A stretch of 64,000 bases of DNA. Origin: an uncultured Tidjanibacter sp. (GTDB taxonomy: Bacteria; Bacteroidota; Bacteroidia; Bacteroidales; Rikenellaceae). Each line of letters starts with the position of its first letter. Position 1 is the stretch's first letter. Below, one piece after another: positions 16,363-25,131 of the stretch. Both the position numbers and the translations under genes were made by a program. The notes under the pieces are model-generated. The model saw nothing but the letters and a program-made list of their open reading frames with translations, searched no databases and was not told the origin of the DNA. Location of the stretch: assembly GCA_944326085.1 (NCBI GenBank), contig CALVCL010000001.1:226776-290775 (forward strand), written 5' to 3'.

Positions 16363-18153
16363 ATGGCACATTATCATACATACATACTGACATGCGGTGG
16401 AACGGGATGTCGTGCATCGCATAGCCCGCAGATTGTCGCTGCATTGCAGCAGGCTGTCGATGACGCGGGACTGTCCGATGAGGTGAAGGTGATACGTACG
16501 GGATGCTTCGGTTTCTGTGAACAGGGCCCGATAGTGAAGGTGGTGCCTGACAATACGTTCTATGTGTCGGTGAAGCCTGAGGATGCGTCCGAGATTGTGA
16601 GGGAGCACATCGTCATGGGGCGCAAGGTAGAGAGGCTGCTTTATATTTCGCCCGAGACAGGGAAGCATGTTCCCGATTCGCGGCATATGGAGTTTTACAA
16701 GCCTCAGATGCGTATAGCCCTTCGCAACTGCGGTTTCATTGACCCGGAAAACATAGAGGAATATATCGCGCGTGACGGTTATGCGGCACTTGGCAAGGTG
16801 TTGCGCATGAAGCCGGAGGATGTCATACGCGAAATTATGGCATCGGGACTGCGCGGTCGTGGCGGAGGCGGTTTCCCGACAGGGCTTAAGTGGAAAATCA
16901 CACGCGAGGTGCAGGCTGACTGCAAATATGTGGTTTGCAATGCGGATGAAGGTGACCCCGGAGCGTTTATGGACCGTTCTATTCTGGAGGGCGACCCGCA
17001 CTCGATAGTGGAGGCAATGGCCATTAACGGATACTGTACCGGAGCTTCGAAGGGTTTGGTCTACATAAGGGCCGAATATCCGCTGGCTGTGCACAGGCTT
17101 CAGGTGGCTATAGCGCAGGCGCGCGAATACGGGATGCTCGGCGATGATATAATGGGTACGGGTTTTTCGTTCGACATAGAGATACGTTACGGTGCAGGTG
17201 CATTCGTGTGCGGCGAAGAAACAGCGCTTATCCACTCAATGGAAGGCAGGCGCGGCGAACCGACAGTGAAGCCGCCCTATCCGAGCGAATGCGGATACAA
17301 GGGTGCGCCGACAAATGTGAACAATGTTGAGACATTTGCCAACATACCTCCCATAATCCTGCGCGGAGCGGAATGGTTTGCAAGTATAGGAACGGAGAAA
17401 AGCAAGGGAACCAAGGTATTTGCGCTGGCAGGAAAGGTCAACAATGTGGGGCTTATCGAAGTTCCTATGGGTACTACGCTGCGCGAGGTTATATTCGATA
17501 TCGGCGGAGGTATAAAGAACGGCAAGAGGTTCAAGGCCGTGCAGACTGGTGGGCCATCGGGCGGCTGCCTTACCGAAAAGCATCTTGATACTCCGATAGA
17601 CTACGACAATCTTCTGGCGAGCGGCTCTATGATGGGGTCTGGTGGAATGATAGTCATGGACGAAGACGACTGTATGGTTTCGGTAGCGAAATTTTATCTT
17701 GAGTTTACGGTGGAGGAGTCATGTGGCAAATGTACGCCGTGCCGCATAGGCAACCGCCGTCTGCTGGAGATACTCGAGCGTATTACGGCAGGGCATGGTA
17801 CGGAAGATGATCTCAAGGAACTTAAAAATCTTGCGGCCGTGATAAAGGATACGTCGTTGTGTGCCTTAGGTCAGACGGCGCCGAATCCGGTACTCTCCAC
17901 CATGGAGAATTTCTGGGACGAATATGTGGCGCATGTTAGAGACAAGTCGTGTCCGGCGCACAGATGCCGCGACCTCATGAGTTATTACATCGATCCAAAA
18001 ATATGCAAGGGGTGTTCGCTTTGTTCGAGGGTTTGTCCTGCAAATGCAATAAGCGGTGTACTCAAACAACCCTATTCCATAGATCAGACAGCCTGCATAA
18101 AGTGCGGAACGTGTATGGACAAATGTAAATTCGGCGCTATCGGCGTAAGGTAA
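16363..18153 (+). CDS. NADH-binding subunit of electron-bifurcating [FeFe] hydrogenase (NuoF/HydB-like)
   Basis: A 596-residue flavoprotein. An N-terminal thioredoxin-like [2Fe-2S] domain (TCGGTGCRAS ... TGCFGFCEQGP, residues 10-55) is followed by the NuoF core with GLRGRGGGGFPTGLKW (near 165), NADEGDPGAFMDR, an SLBB domain and the cluster motif ESCGKCTPCRIGNRR (near 453). The C-terminal 55 residues form a two-[4Fe-4S] ferredoxin (CKGCSLCSRVCP and CIKCGTCMDKCKF). By family it accepts electrons from NADH on FMN and is the site where flow splits between NAD and ferredoxin. Confidence 0.93.
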   Translation: MAHYHTYILTCGGTGCRASHSPQIVAALQQAVDDAGLSDEVKVIRTGCFGFCEQGPIVKVVPDNTFYVSVKPEDASEIVREHIVMGRKVERLLYISPETGKHVPDSRHMEFYKPQMRIALRNCGFIDPENIEEYIARDGYAALGKVLRMKPEDVIREIMASGLRGRGGGGFPTGLKWKITREVQADCKYVVCNADEGDPGAFMDRSILEGDPHSIVEAMAINGYCTGASKGLVYIRAEYPLAVHRLQVAIAQAREYGMLGDDIMGTGFSFDIEIRYGAGAFVCGEETALIHSMEGRRGEPTVKPPYPSECGYKGAPTNVNNVETFANIPPIILRGAEWFASIGTEKSKGTKVFALAGKVNNVGLIEVPMGTTLREVIFDIGGGIKNGKRFKAVQTGGPSGGCLTEKHLDTPIDYDNLLASGSMMGSGGMIVMDEDDCMVSVAKFYLEFTVEESCGKCTPCRIGNRRLLEILERITAGHGTEDDLKELKNLAAVIKDTSLCALGQTAPNPVLSTMENFWDEYVAHVRDKSCPAHRCRDLMSYYIDPKICKGCSLCSRVCPANAISGVLKQPYSIDQTACIKCGTCMDKCKFGAIGVR

Positions 18154-18169
18154 ATCGGAGGAAGGAAAT

Positions 18170-19960
18170 ATGGAAACGGTAAAACTGACCATAGACGGCA
18201 GACATGTTGAGGTGGAAAAGGGTATGAACCTCGTTGAGGCTGCTGCGTCGATAGGGGTGAAGATACCCACGCTTTGTTATATGAACCTTCACGGACTGGG
18301 ATATGGCAACGGCCCCGGTGCGTGCCGTATATGTGTCGTTGAGGTGGAGGGTCGCAAAACCCTTGCTCCGGCATGCAAGACGTCGTGTACGGAAGGCATG
18401 GTCGTAAGGACGCATACCCCGCGTGTGGTGAATGCACGCCGTACGGTGATGGAACTTATATTGTCCAACCACCCGAAGGATTGTTTGGTGTGTCCCAAGA
18501 ACGGACATTGTGAACTTCAGGAGTTGGCATGCAGCCTTGGAATACGCGAGGTGAAATATGACGGTGAAGTGACATCCTTCCCGAAGGACATGTCGCTGTC
18601 GATAGTCCGTGACATGGACAAGTGTATAATGTGTCGCAGGTGCGAGTCGGCATGTAACGAACTACAGACGGTAGGTGTGCTCTCGGCTGCAGGACGAGGC
18701 TTCCATGCCGTTATGGGAACTCCGTTCGGGGAGTCGCTTCAGGATACTGGCTGTGTTAATTGCGGACAGTGTGTAGCTGTGTGTCCTACCGGTGCGTTGT
18801 CGGAGAATTCCAATATGGCTGACGTGCTGCGTGTGTTGGCCGACCCTGCAAAAAAGGTTGTCGTTCAGACGGCTCCTGCTGTTAGGGCAGCGCTGGGCGA
18901 AGAGTTTGGCCTGGGCGGACAAAGCGTGACGGGCCGTATGACTGCCGCTCTGCGCAGGTTGGGTTTCGATTATGTGTTTGACACCGATTTTGCTGCCGAC
19001 CTCACTATAATGGAGGAGGGTACCGAACTCCTTGGAAGACTGAAGGCATATCTCGATGGTGACAGGTCAGTGAAACTTCCGCTCATGACATCGTGCTGTC
19101 CTGGTTGGGTGAGTTTCGTGGAAAAGAACTTTCCGGAGGCGGAAGACTATCTTTCGACTGCCAAATCGCCGCAGCAGATGTTCGGTGCGGTAGCGAAGAG
19201 CTACTTTGCCTCGAAACTCGGCATAGACCGTTGCGACCTTGTAGTGGTGTCGGTAATGCCATGTGTAGCCAAAAAATCAGAGGCGGCACGTTCCGAATTC
19301 AGTCATGACGGCGATCCGGATGTCAACATCGTGCTGACTACCCGTGAGTTGGCGCAGTTAATACGTCAGTTTAATATAGATTTTACGTCGCTTCCTGAAG
19401 AGAATTTCGATATGCCGCTGGGTGTTTCTACAGGCGCCGGCGTCATATTCGGGGTCACTGGCGGGGTAATAGAGGCGGCCGTGCGTACAGCCTATGAGGT
19501 TTACACTGGACGCAAACTCGACAGGATTGATTTTACGGAACTGCGCGGCACGGACGGCATACGTTCGGCAACGGTTGATTTTAATGGAGTACCGATTAAT
19601 ATAGGCATAGCCCACACACTCGGTAATGCGCGCAAACTGGTCAAAGAAGTTGTTGCCGGAACATCGCCTTATCATGCCATAGAGGTTATGGCTTGTCCTG
19701 GAGGGTGTATAGGAGGTGGAGGTCAGCCATATCACAGGGGTGATGCTTCGCTGCTGGCAATGCGTGCAACTGCACTTTATGGCGAGGATGCTGACAAGAA
19801 CTTGCGCAAGTCGCACGAAAATCCGTATGTGCAGCAACTCTACGACGAGTTCCTCGGGGAACCATGCGGACACCTAGCCCATGAATTGCTCCATACTAGT
19901 TATTACGACCGCAAACCGGTTGTCGAGGAGTGTATATATAGTATCAAAAATAACGGTTGA
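18170..19960 (+). CDS. [FeFe] hydrogenase catalytic subunit (HydA-like)
   Basis: A 596-residue iron hydrogenase. N-terminal [2Fe-2S] domain (about 1-80) is followed by a His-ligated cluster region (HPKDCLVCPKNGHCELQ), two [4Fe-4S] clusters (CIMCRRCESACNE, CVNCGQCVAVCP) and the H-cluster domain. All three H-cluster signatures are intact: TSCCPGW near residue 306, MPCVAKKSEA near 363 and MACPGGCIGGGGQP near 506. It reduces protons to H2 (or the reverse). With NuoF- and NuoE-like partners on both sides it is expected to work as a bifurcating complex using NADH and reduced ferredoxin. Seventeen bases after the NuoF-like gene. Confidence 0.95.
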   Translation: METVKLTIDGRHVEVEKGMNLVEAAASIGVKIPTLCYMNLHGLGYGNGPGACRICVVEVEGRKTLAPACKTSCTEGMVVRTHTPRVVNARRTVMELILSNHPKDCLVCPKNGHCELQELACSLGIREVKYDGEVTSFPKDMSLSIVRDMDKCIMCRRCESACNELQTVGVLSAAGRGFHAVMGTPFGESLQDTGCVNCGQCVAVCPTGALSENSNMADVLRVLADPAKKVVVQTAPAVRAALGEEFGLGGQSVTGRMTAALRRLGFDYVFDTDFAADLTIMEEGTELLGRLKAYLDGDRSVKLPLMTSCCPGWVSFVEKNFPEAEDYLSTAKSPQQMFGAVAKSYFASKLGIDRCDLVVVSVMPCVAKKSEAARSEFSHDGDPDVNIVLTTRELAQLIRQFNIDFTSLPEENFDMPLGVSTGAGVIFGVTGGVIEAAVRTAYEVYTGRKLDRIDFTELRGTDGIRSATVDFNGVPINIGIAHTLGNARKLVKEVVAGTSPYHAIEVMACPGGCIGGGGQPYHRGDASLLAMRATALYGEDADKNLRKSHENPYVQQLYDEFLGEPCGHLAHELLHTSYYDRKPVVEECIYSIKNNG

Positions 19961-19967
19961 GGAGAGT

Positions 19968-20462
19968 ATGGAAAAGATTTGTATGCCTCCCAAGAGGATT
20001 GAAGAGATAAGGGCTATATGTCGCGAACACGGCAATGATGCAGGGGAACTGATTAACATCCTGCATGCCGTGCAGAATAAGCTGGGCTATCTGCCTAGAG
20101 AGGTTCAGGAGCTGATTGCCATGGAGCTCGGAATACCTGTATCGAAGGTTTACGGTGTGGTGACATTCTATTCATTCTTTACTATGACTCCGAAGGGTAA
20201 ATATCCGGTATCGGTATGTATGGGCACGGCATGTTATGTACGCGGAGGCGAAAAGGTGCTTGAGGAGTTCAAACGACAGCTTGGCATTGATGTCGGAGGG
20301 ACTACTCCCGACGGGTTGTTCTCACTCGACTCGCTGCGATGTGTGGGGGCGTGCGGCCTTGCACCGGTGGTAATGGTGGGGCAGAAGGTGTTTGGACGTC
20401 TTGCTCCGGCCGATGTCAAGGGCATTATCGATGAGTTCGTGGCCCTTGAGCGTGGAGCATAA
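19968..20462 (+). CDS. NuoE/HydC-like [2Fe-2S] subunit of the hydrogenase
   Basis: A 164-residue protein with the four cluster cysteines in VCMGTACYVRG (C-x4-C) and CVGACGLAP (C-x3-C), preceded by the typical helical start IEEIRAICREHGNDAGELINILHAVQNKLGYLP. ATG 19968 is seven bases after hydA; the longer frame from 19881 overlaps hydA and is rejected. It is the last gene of the operon and is followed by a strong terminator. Confidence 0.93.
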   Translation: MEKICMPPKRIEEIRAICREHGNDAGELINILHAVQNKLGYLPREVQELIAMELGIPVSKVYGVVTFYSFFTMTPKGKYPVSVCMGTACYVRGGEKVLEEFKRQLGIDVGGTTPDGLFSLDSLRCVGACGLAPVVMVGQKVFGRLAPADVKGIIDEFVALERGA

Positions 20463-20480
20463 GTTATGCGATTCCATTTG

Positions 20481-20516
20481 TCTGGGGCCGGCATGCAAAT
20501 GCCGGCCCCAGATTGT
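20481..20516 (+). terminator. Terminator of the hydrogenase operon
   Basis: A perfect 14-bp GC-rich stem (20481-20494 with 20499-20512) and a GCAA loop, followed by a short T-containing tail. Confidence 0.8.
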
Positions 20517-20566
20517 CTTGTGTATAAAACAAAAAACGGACGAACCTTTCAGATCATCCGTTTCAG

Positions 20567-20640
20567 CTCCTCAAGCAGGACTTGAACCTGCGACCCCCTG
20601 ATTAACAGTCAGGTGCTCTAACCAACTGAGCTATTGAGGA
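20567..20640 (-). tRNA. tRNA-Asn (anticodon GTT)
   Basis: On the minus strand a complete cloverleaf: acceptor TCCTCAA/TTGAGGA, D arm GCTCAGTTGGTTAGAGC, anticodon arm CCTGACTGTTAATCAGG with GTT, T arm GCAGGTTCAAGTCCTGC, discriminator G. CCA is not encoded. Confidence 0.95.
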
Positions 20641-21018
20641 ATATGTGCCTTTGAAACTTTTGTGCGTTACTTGCGTATGGTAACGTCCTCGTTTCGGGAT
20701 GCAAATATATGGTAAGTTCCTTATTTGTGCAAATAAAAAATGAAATAATTCTGAAAAATATTTGCCTATTCAGAATGAAACTGTTGTGCGACTGTTGTTG
20801 TGCGTTGATACTTAGGGTATTGTGCGTGTGAATTGACGCGGGCGCAGGTTTGGGTACCAATGGTTTGGAGCATGAGTATAGCGTGTCTCACGGGAAATAT
20901 GACGGCAATGTATTTGCAAATGTCTTTTATATTGCATTGAGAGCTCCTTTAAAATCGTTGCCAAGTTCTGCTTTACGGTAATATTTTATAGATTTGCAAT
21001 ATATTTCGCTTATATGAC
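20641..21018. other. Intergenic region, promoter at its right end
   Basis: No gene seen. An exact -7 element TAgaTTTG at 20989-20996 sits 22 bases before the DUF1573 gene. The rest is AT-rich and contains the upstream region of the minus-strand tRNA. Confidence 0.5.
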
Positions 21019-22119
21019 ATGTGTTTGTCAAGAGTTATTGTCAAATTTGTGTTGACAGTTGCTGCGGTATGCGCATGCTGCATGTCGCTTCGTGCTCAGA
21101 ATTCTGTATCGACGCTTGTGTTCGACAGCTACGAATGGGATTTCGGGCGCTTACGCGAGGAGGACGGAGAGGTTAGTCATGTGTTTACGTTTACTAATAC
21201 CGGACGTGAAGCCGTAATGGTAGAGCGTGTGGTGCCTGATTGCGGATGTACAGCGGCCGATTACAGCCGTGCTCCTATACCACCGCAGGGGAAGGGTACG
21301 GTGGTGGTTACGTTCGACCCTGCAAAGATTGCAGGCAGGTTCTCCAAGAGGGTGGCTGTGTACAGCGGTGGAGGCAGTAACCGCAACATGATTACGGTTA
21401 GTGGCTATGTAGTGGGACGTCAGCGGCCGATAGAGGAGGAGTATCCTGTAGTAGTGGTCGGTAATCTGCGTATGGAAGCGCTTTATGCGGCATTCGGATA
21501 CGTGGAAAACGGACAGTCCAAATCACAGACGATTGGTATCGCCAACGGAGGTGAGGCACCGGTAAGAATTGCCATATCGCCGGCCAATGCATTAACATTG
21601 GTGAAGGTTGCTGCACCGGAATTATTACAGCCTGGAGAGAAGGCGCTTGTGACATTATCGTACGATTTGACAGTCGGTGAGCCTGTGTATGGACTGTTGT
21701 CCGAAAGACTGATTGTGTCGGCAGACGGGGAGCAGGCCGACTTGCCGTTTACTGTGAATGCGATAGCTGTGGACGATTTCAGCGGAATGACACCCGAGAA
21801 TGCGCCCCGGTGCGAAGTGTCGCCTGTCACGAGCAAATTCGGCGAGGTCGAGCCTGGCAGCGAACTGGAGACTGAGATTGAGATATCCAACACCGGTCAT
21901 GGAGTTTTGATTGTCAGAAGCGTGAACGAACGTGGCGGAACCCGATGCGGACTCGAGGCAGGTACGGCGATAAAGCCAGGGCAGACGGTGAAAGTCCCAG
22001 TAACGTTTGCCGTTCCGGAAAGGGCCATGGGTAGTGTCTCCGGCGGAATTTACTTTGTGGTGAATGACCCTGTGAGGCCGTTCCGCGAAGTCCGTATGGA
22101 AGCGGAGGCAATGTATTGA
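21019..22119 (+). CDS. Exported DUF1573 domain protein
   Basis: A 366-residue protein with an N-terminal signal peptide (VIVKFVLTVAAVCACCMSLRAQ). It is built of immunoglobulin-like beta domains: a first DUF1573 unit with WDFGRLREEDGEVSHVFTFTNTG and VVPDCGCTAADYS, and another from about residue 260 with SKFGEVEPGSELETEIEISNTG. The first unit keeps the hallmark CGCT motif; the last has RCG instead. DUF1573 proteins are abundant in Bacteroidota envelopes, with no proven function. It is unlike the redox genes around it and has its own promoter. Confidence 0.85.
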   Translation: MCLSRVIVKFVLTVAAVCACCMSLRAQNSVSTLVFDSYEWDFGRLREEDGEVSHVFTFTNTGREAVMVERVVPDCGCTAADYSRAPIPPQGKGTVVVTFDPAKIAGRFSKRVAVYSGGGSNRNMITVSGYVVGRQRPIEEEYPVVVVGNLRMEALYAAFGYVENGQSKSQTIGIANGGEAPVRIAISPANALTLVKVAAPELLQPGEKALVTLSYDLTVGEPVYGLLSERLIVSADGEQADLPFTVNAIAVDDFSGMTPENAPRCEVSPVTSKFGEVEPGSELETEIEISNTGHGVLIVRSVNERGGTRCGLEAGTAIKPGQTVKVPVTFAVPERAMGSVSGGIYFVVNDPVRPFREVRMEAEAMY

Positions 22120-22167
22120 GCCTTCTTTTGAAGTTGGAATTTGTAAACCAAATATAACATTTGAATT

Positions 22168-23019
22168 ATGTTCAGAATAGTTGAAAAAAGGTTGCTTGCA
22201 CCGGATATCTGGTTGATGAACGTTGAGGCACCTCGTGTGGCAAAGGCTGCACAGCCCGGACAGTTCGTCATTGTCAGAGGTACGGAAGACGGTGAAAGAA
22301 TACCGCTTACGGTTGCCGATTACGATAGGGAGAAAGGTACCATAAGTATCGTTATACAGGCTGTAGGCGCTTCGACACGCAAGATTGTTGCGCAGAACGA
22401 TTATTTGGCCGATTTCGCCGGGCCGCTCGGTCAGCCTTCCGAATTCATACACGAGGACATCGAAACCCTGCGTGGCAAGAAGTTCCTATTCATTGCAGGT
22501 GGTGTGGGTGCGGCTCCCGTATATCCGCAGGTTAAGTGGATGCACGAACACGGTATTGAAGCAGATGTTATTGTAGGTGCCCGTACCAAGGAGATGCTTA
22601 TCATTATCGATGAGTTGCGGAAAGTGGCCGGTAATCTTTATCTTTCTACGGATGACGGCAGCGAAGGTTTTCACGGTAATGTTACAGCACTCATGAAGGA
22701 CCTCATCGATAACCGTGGCAAACATTATGACGAGGTTATCACTATCGGGCCGATGATAATGATGAAGTTCGTTGCATTGGCTACGCGCGAGTACGGAATA
22801 AAGACCATTGCCAGTCTCAACACACTCATGATAGACGGTACGGGTATGTGCGGAGCATGCCGTGTGAGCATAGGCGGCAAGATGAAGTTCGCATGTGTCG
22901 ACGGTCCGGAATTTGATGCATCTCTCATCGATTTTGATGAAGCAATGCGTCGTCAGCGGATGTACAAATCGAAGGAGCAGGTTGCAGACCACAGGTGCCG
23001 TATAGGGCGAGGCAAGTAG
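22168..23019 (+). CDS. nfnA: NfnA: ferredoxin-NADP+ reductase-like subunit (sulfide dehydrogenase subunit alpha)
   Basis: A 283-residue FAD/NAD-binding protein. FAD-domain text IPLTVADYDREKGTISIVIQAVG is followed by GPLGQPSE, the NAD-binding GGVGAAPVYPQVKWM (near residue 112) and a C-terminal [2Fe-2S] set MCGACRVSIGGKMKFACVDGPEFD. Together with the next gene it forms the NADH-dependent reduced ferredoxin:NADP+ oxidoreductase, a bifurcating transhydrogenase. Annotation as dihydroorotate dehydrogenase electron-transfer subunit is an alternative for the single protein, but the adjacent NfnB decides the call. Confidence 0.88.
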   Translation: MFRIVEKRLLAPDIWLMNVEAPRVAKAAQPGQFVIVRGTEDGERIPLTVADYDREKGTISIVIQAVGASTRKIVAQNDYLADFAGPLGQPSEFIHEDIETLRGKKFLFIAGGVGAAPVYPQVKWMHEHGIEADVIVGARTKEMLIIIDELRKVAGNLYLSTDDGSEGFHGNVTALMKDLIDNRGKHYDEVITIGPMIMMKFVALATREYGIKTIASLNTLMIDGTGMCGACRVSIGGKMKFACVDGPEFDASLIDFDEAMRRQRMYKSKEQVADHRCRIGRGK

Positions 23020-23105
23020 TTGCACGCTGGTGGGTTTGCAGTACCGCTATGACAGTAAGGAATAACAATACGCGGACCGTGTCCGCATAAATCAGATTTG
23101 AAGAT

Positions 23106-24506
23106 ATGGCTAACAAAATACCACGCGTCCCTGTCAGGGAGCAGGATCCGGCAGTGAGGGCTACAAATTTCGAGGAGGTATGCTACGGCTATAACCTTGA
23201 AGAAGCGAGGCTTGAGGCTTCGCGTTGCCTGAACTGCAAGAAACCTCAGTGTATGGCGCACTGTCCGGTATCGGTGAAGATACCGCAGTTCATCGCAAAG
23301 GTACTGGAGAATGATATTGCCGGTGCCGCGAAGATAATAGCCGAAGACTCGTCGCTGCCTTCGGTTTGCGGACGTGTTTGCCCGCAGGAGTCGCAGTGCG
23401 AAGGCGCATGTGTACTTGGTGTAAAGGGCGAACCTGTTGCAATAGGCAAACTCGAACGTTTCGTAGGTGATTGGGATCTCGAACATGCCGCTTCGCAGGA
23501 AACCAGAGAGACTGTTTCTAATGGGCACAAGGTAGCTGTGATAGGCAGTGGTCCTTCGGGCCTTGCATGTGCGGCCGACCTTGCCAAAATGGGATATAAG
23601 GTTACCGTTTTCGAGGCGCTCCATAAAATTGGAGGAGTGCTCCAATACGGTATTCCAGAGTTCCGTCTGCCTAAAGACAAGGTTGTGGCTCGCGAAATCG
23701 AGAAGGTCAAGAAACTTGGCGTTAAGTTCGAGACAGATACAATTATCGGCCGTACCGTTACTATCGACAGTCTCATGGATGACGAAAGCTTCGATGCCGT
23801 ATTTATCGGTTCCGGTGCAGGTCTGCCCAAGTTTATGGGTATACCTGGCGAGAACTTGAATGGTGTACTGTCGGCTAATGAATTCCTTACACGTATAAAC
23901 CTCATGAAGGCCTATAAGGAAGAATCTGATACCCCGTTCTATGTCGGTGAAAGAACTGTTGTAGTTGGTGGTGGCAATGTGGCTATGGATGCTGTACGTA
24001 CAGCCAAACGTCTCGGAGCCGAAGCATATATCGTTTACCGCCGTTCAGAGGCCGAACTTCCGGCACGTCAGGAGGAAGTACACCATGCCAAAGAGGAGGG
24101 TGTGCAGTTCCACATGCTTACCAATCCGCTTGAAATCATAGGTGATGAGAACGGTTGGGTGAAGGCAGTGCGTTGTATACGCATGGAGCTTGGCGAACCG
24201 GACGAGTCGGGACGCCGTTCACCGAAGGCCGTTCCAGGATCAGAGTTTGAGATACCTTGCAATACGGTAATCATGTCGCTCGGCACATCGCCTAATCCTC
24301 TTATTGCTTCAACAACCGAGGGTTTGCAGACTACACGTTGGGGCGGCCTTATTGCGAACGACGAGGGCGCTACCACGCGTGAGGGCATATTTGCCGGTGG
24401 CGATGCCGTAACAGGGGCTGCAACAGTGATACTTGCCATGGGGGCAGGCCGTAAGGCGGCTGTTGCAATAGATGCGTATATCAAGGAAAAAACAGCAGAA
24501 CAATAA
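23106..24506 (+). CDS. nfnB: NfnB: NADPH-binding subunit (glutamate synthase small-subunit-like)
   Basis: A 466-residue flavoprotein with an N-terminal double [4Fe-4S] region (RCLNCKKPQCMAHCPVSVKIP; CGRVCPQESQCEGACVLG). The first dinucleotide fold is VIGSGPSGLACAADLAKMGYKVTVFE (near residue 145), the second VVGGGNVAMDAVRTAKRLGAEAYIVYRR, and the C-terminal FAD motif is GIFAGGDAVTGAATVILAMGAGRKAA. It resembles GltD/homotetrameric GltA, but no large glutamate synthase subunit is present and NfnA lies 86 bases upstream. It would exchange electrons among NADPH, NADH and ferredoxin. Confidence 0.9.
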   Translation: MANKIPRVPVREQDPAVRATNFEEVCYGYNLEEARLEASRCLNCKKPQCMAHCPVSVKIPQFIAKVLENDIAGAAKIIAEDSSLPSVCGRVCPQESQCEGACVLGVKGEPVAIGKLERFVGDWDLEHAASQETRETVSNGHKVAVIGSGPSGLACAADLAKMGYKVTVFEALHKIGGVLQYGIPEFRLPKDKVVAREIEKVKKLGVKFETDTIIGRTVTIDSLMDDESFDAVFIGSGAGLPKFMGIPGENLNGVLSANEFLTRINLMKAYKEESDTPFYVGERTVVVGGGNVAMDAVRTAKRLGAEAYIVYRRSEAELPARQEEVHHAKEEGVQFHMLTNPLEIIGDENGWVKAVRCIRMELGEPDESGRRSPKAVPGSEFEIPCNTVIMSLGTSPNPLIASTTEGLQTTRWGGLIANDEGATTREGIFAGGDAVTGAATVILAMGAGRKAAVAIDAYIKEKTAEQ

Positions 24507-24529
24507 ACTGTATTGAAATATCGCATGAT

Positions 24530-24559
24530 GGGGCTGCACGTGGTGTATGCCCCTTATTT
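24530..24559 (+). terminator. Terminator after nfnB
   Basis: GGGGC-GCAC / GTG-GCCCC hairpin (24530-24553) followed by TTATTTTTG. Confidence 0.6.
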
Positions 24560-24837
24560 TTGTTGTGGTGTTTGAGCAATGTGTATGATGTCCCTCAAAA
24601 TCGCTATCTTTATACAATAGTATGGCGGACGTGACCGTGTTGCGCCGCTCACAGGAAGGCTATGCGGGAATTGGCTGAAAAAAATCGCATATTCGCTGAA
24701 TATTGTATACGTGTTTTGGTGAAAGAAATTATATTTACGTCGTAAACGAAGGAAGTTCTGTTTGATGTGAACAGTGTTGTTGCAACAGTTTTGTAAAAAT
24801 GACTTCTTTCGAATAATGATGAATTTGAGTTCAGTGA

Positions 24838-24845
24838 TAAATTTG
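24838..24845 (+). promoter_or_regulatory. -7 element TAaaTTTG upstream of a structured untranslated region
   Basis: Exact consensus match with no coding sequence for the next 290 bases. Confidence 0.35.
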
Positions 24846-24851
24846 ATATGA

Positions 24852-25085
24852 CGGCCGTGCACTCTGAATGTAATATGGGGGTGCTCGAAGTGTTTGTCCG
24901 CTTCGGTATATGGGAGGAGACGGAGCGGACAAACGGTCGTATCGATTTTAAGTTATGCCATAGGTTATCGCAGCCTTAAAAGCGAAAAAATCCCAGCGTG
25001 ATGCGGGAGAATCAATTTTCATAGGGAAAGGGTTAATAGGTTGGTACCGCCGCTGTGCAAGCTAGAGCATGGCGGCGGTTTTTGT
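24852..25085 (+). ncRNA. Candidate structured RNA or long leader ending in a terminator
   Basis: No protein is encoded, yet the stretch is rich in pairing. GTTTGTCCGCT (24892-24902) and AGCGGACAAAC (24924-24934) make a perfect 11-bp stem, TCCC-GC/GC-GGGA makes a small hairpin near 24991-25008, and ACCGCCGC (25046-25053) pairs with GCGGCGGT (25072-25079) before TTTTG, a terminator form. It could be an independent small RNA, or an attenuator/riboswitch-like leader of the LytS kinase gene starting 47 bases later. I recognise no known riboswitch signature. Confidence 0.35.
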
Positions 25086-25131
25086 AAAATGACACAAGAG
25101 TAAATGCAGCTGTGCAGTAAATGAAAACGTT

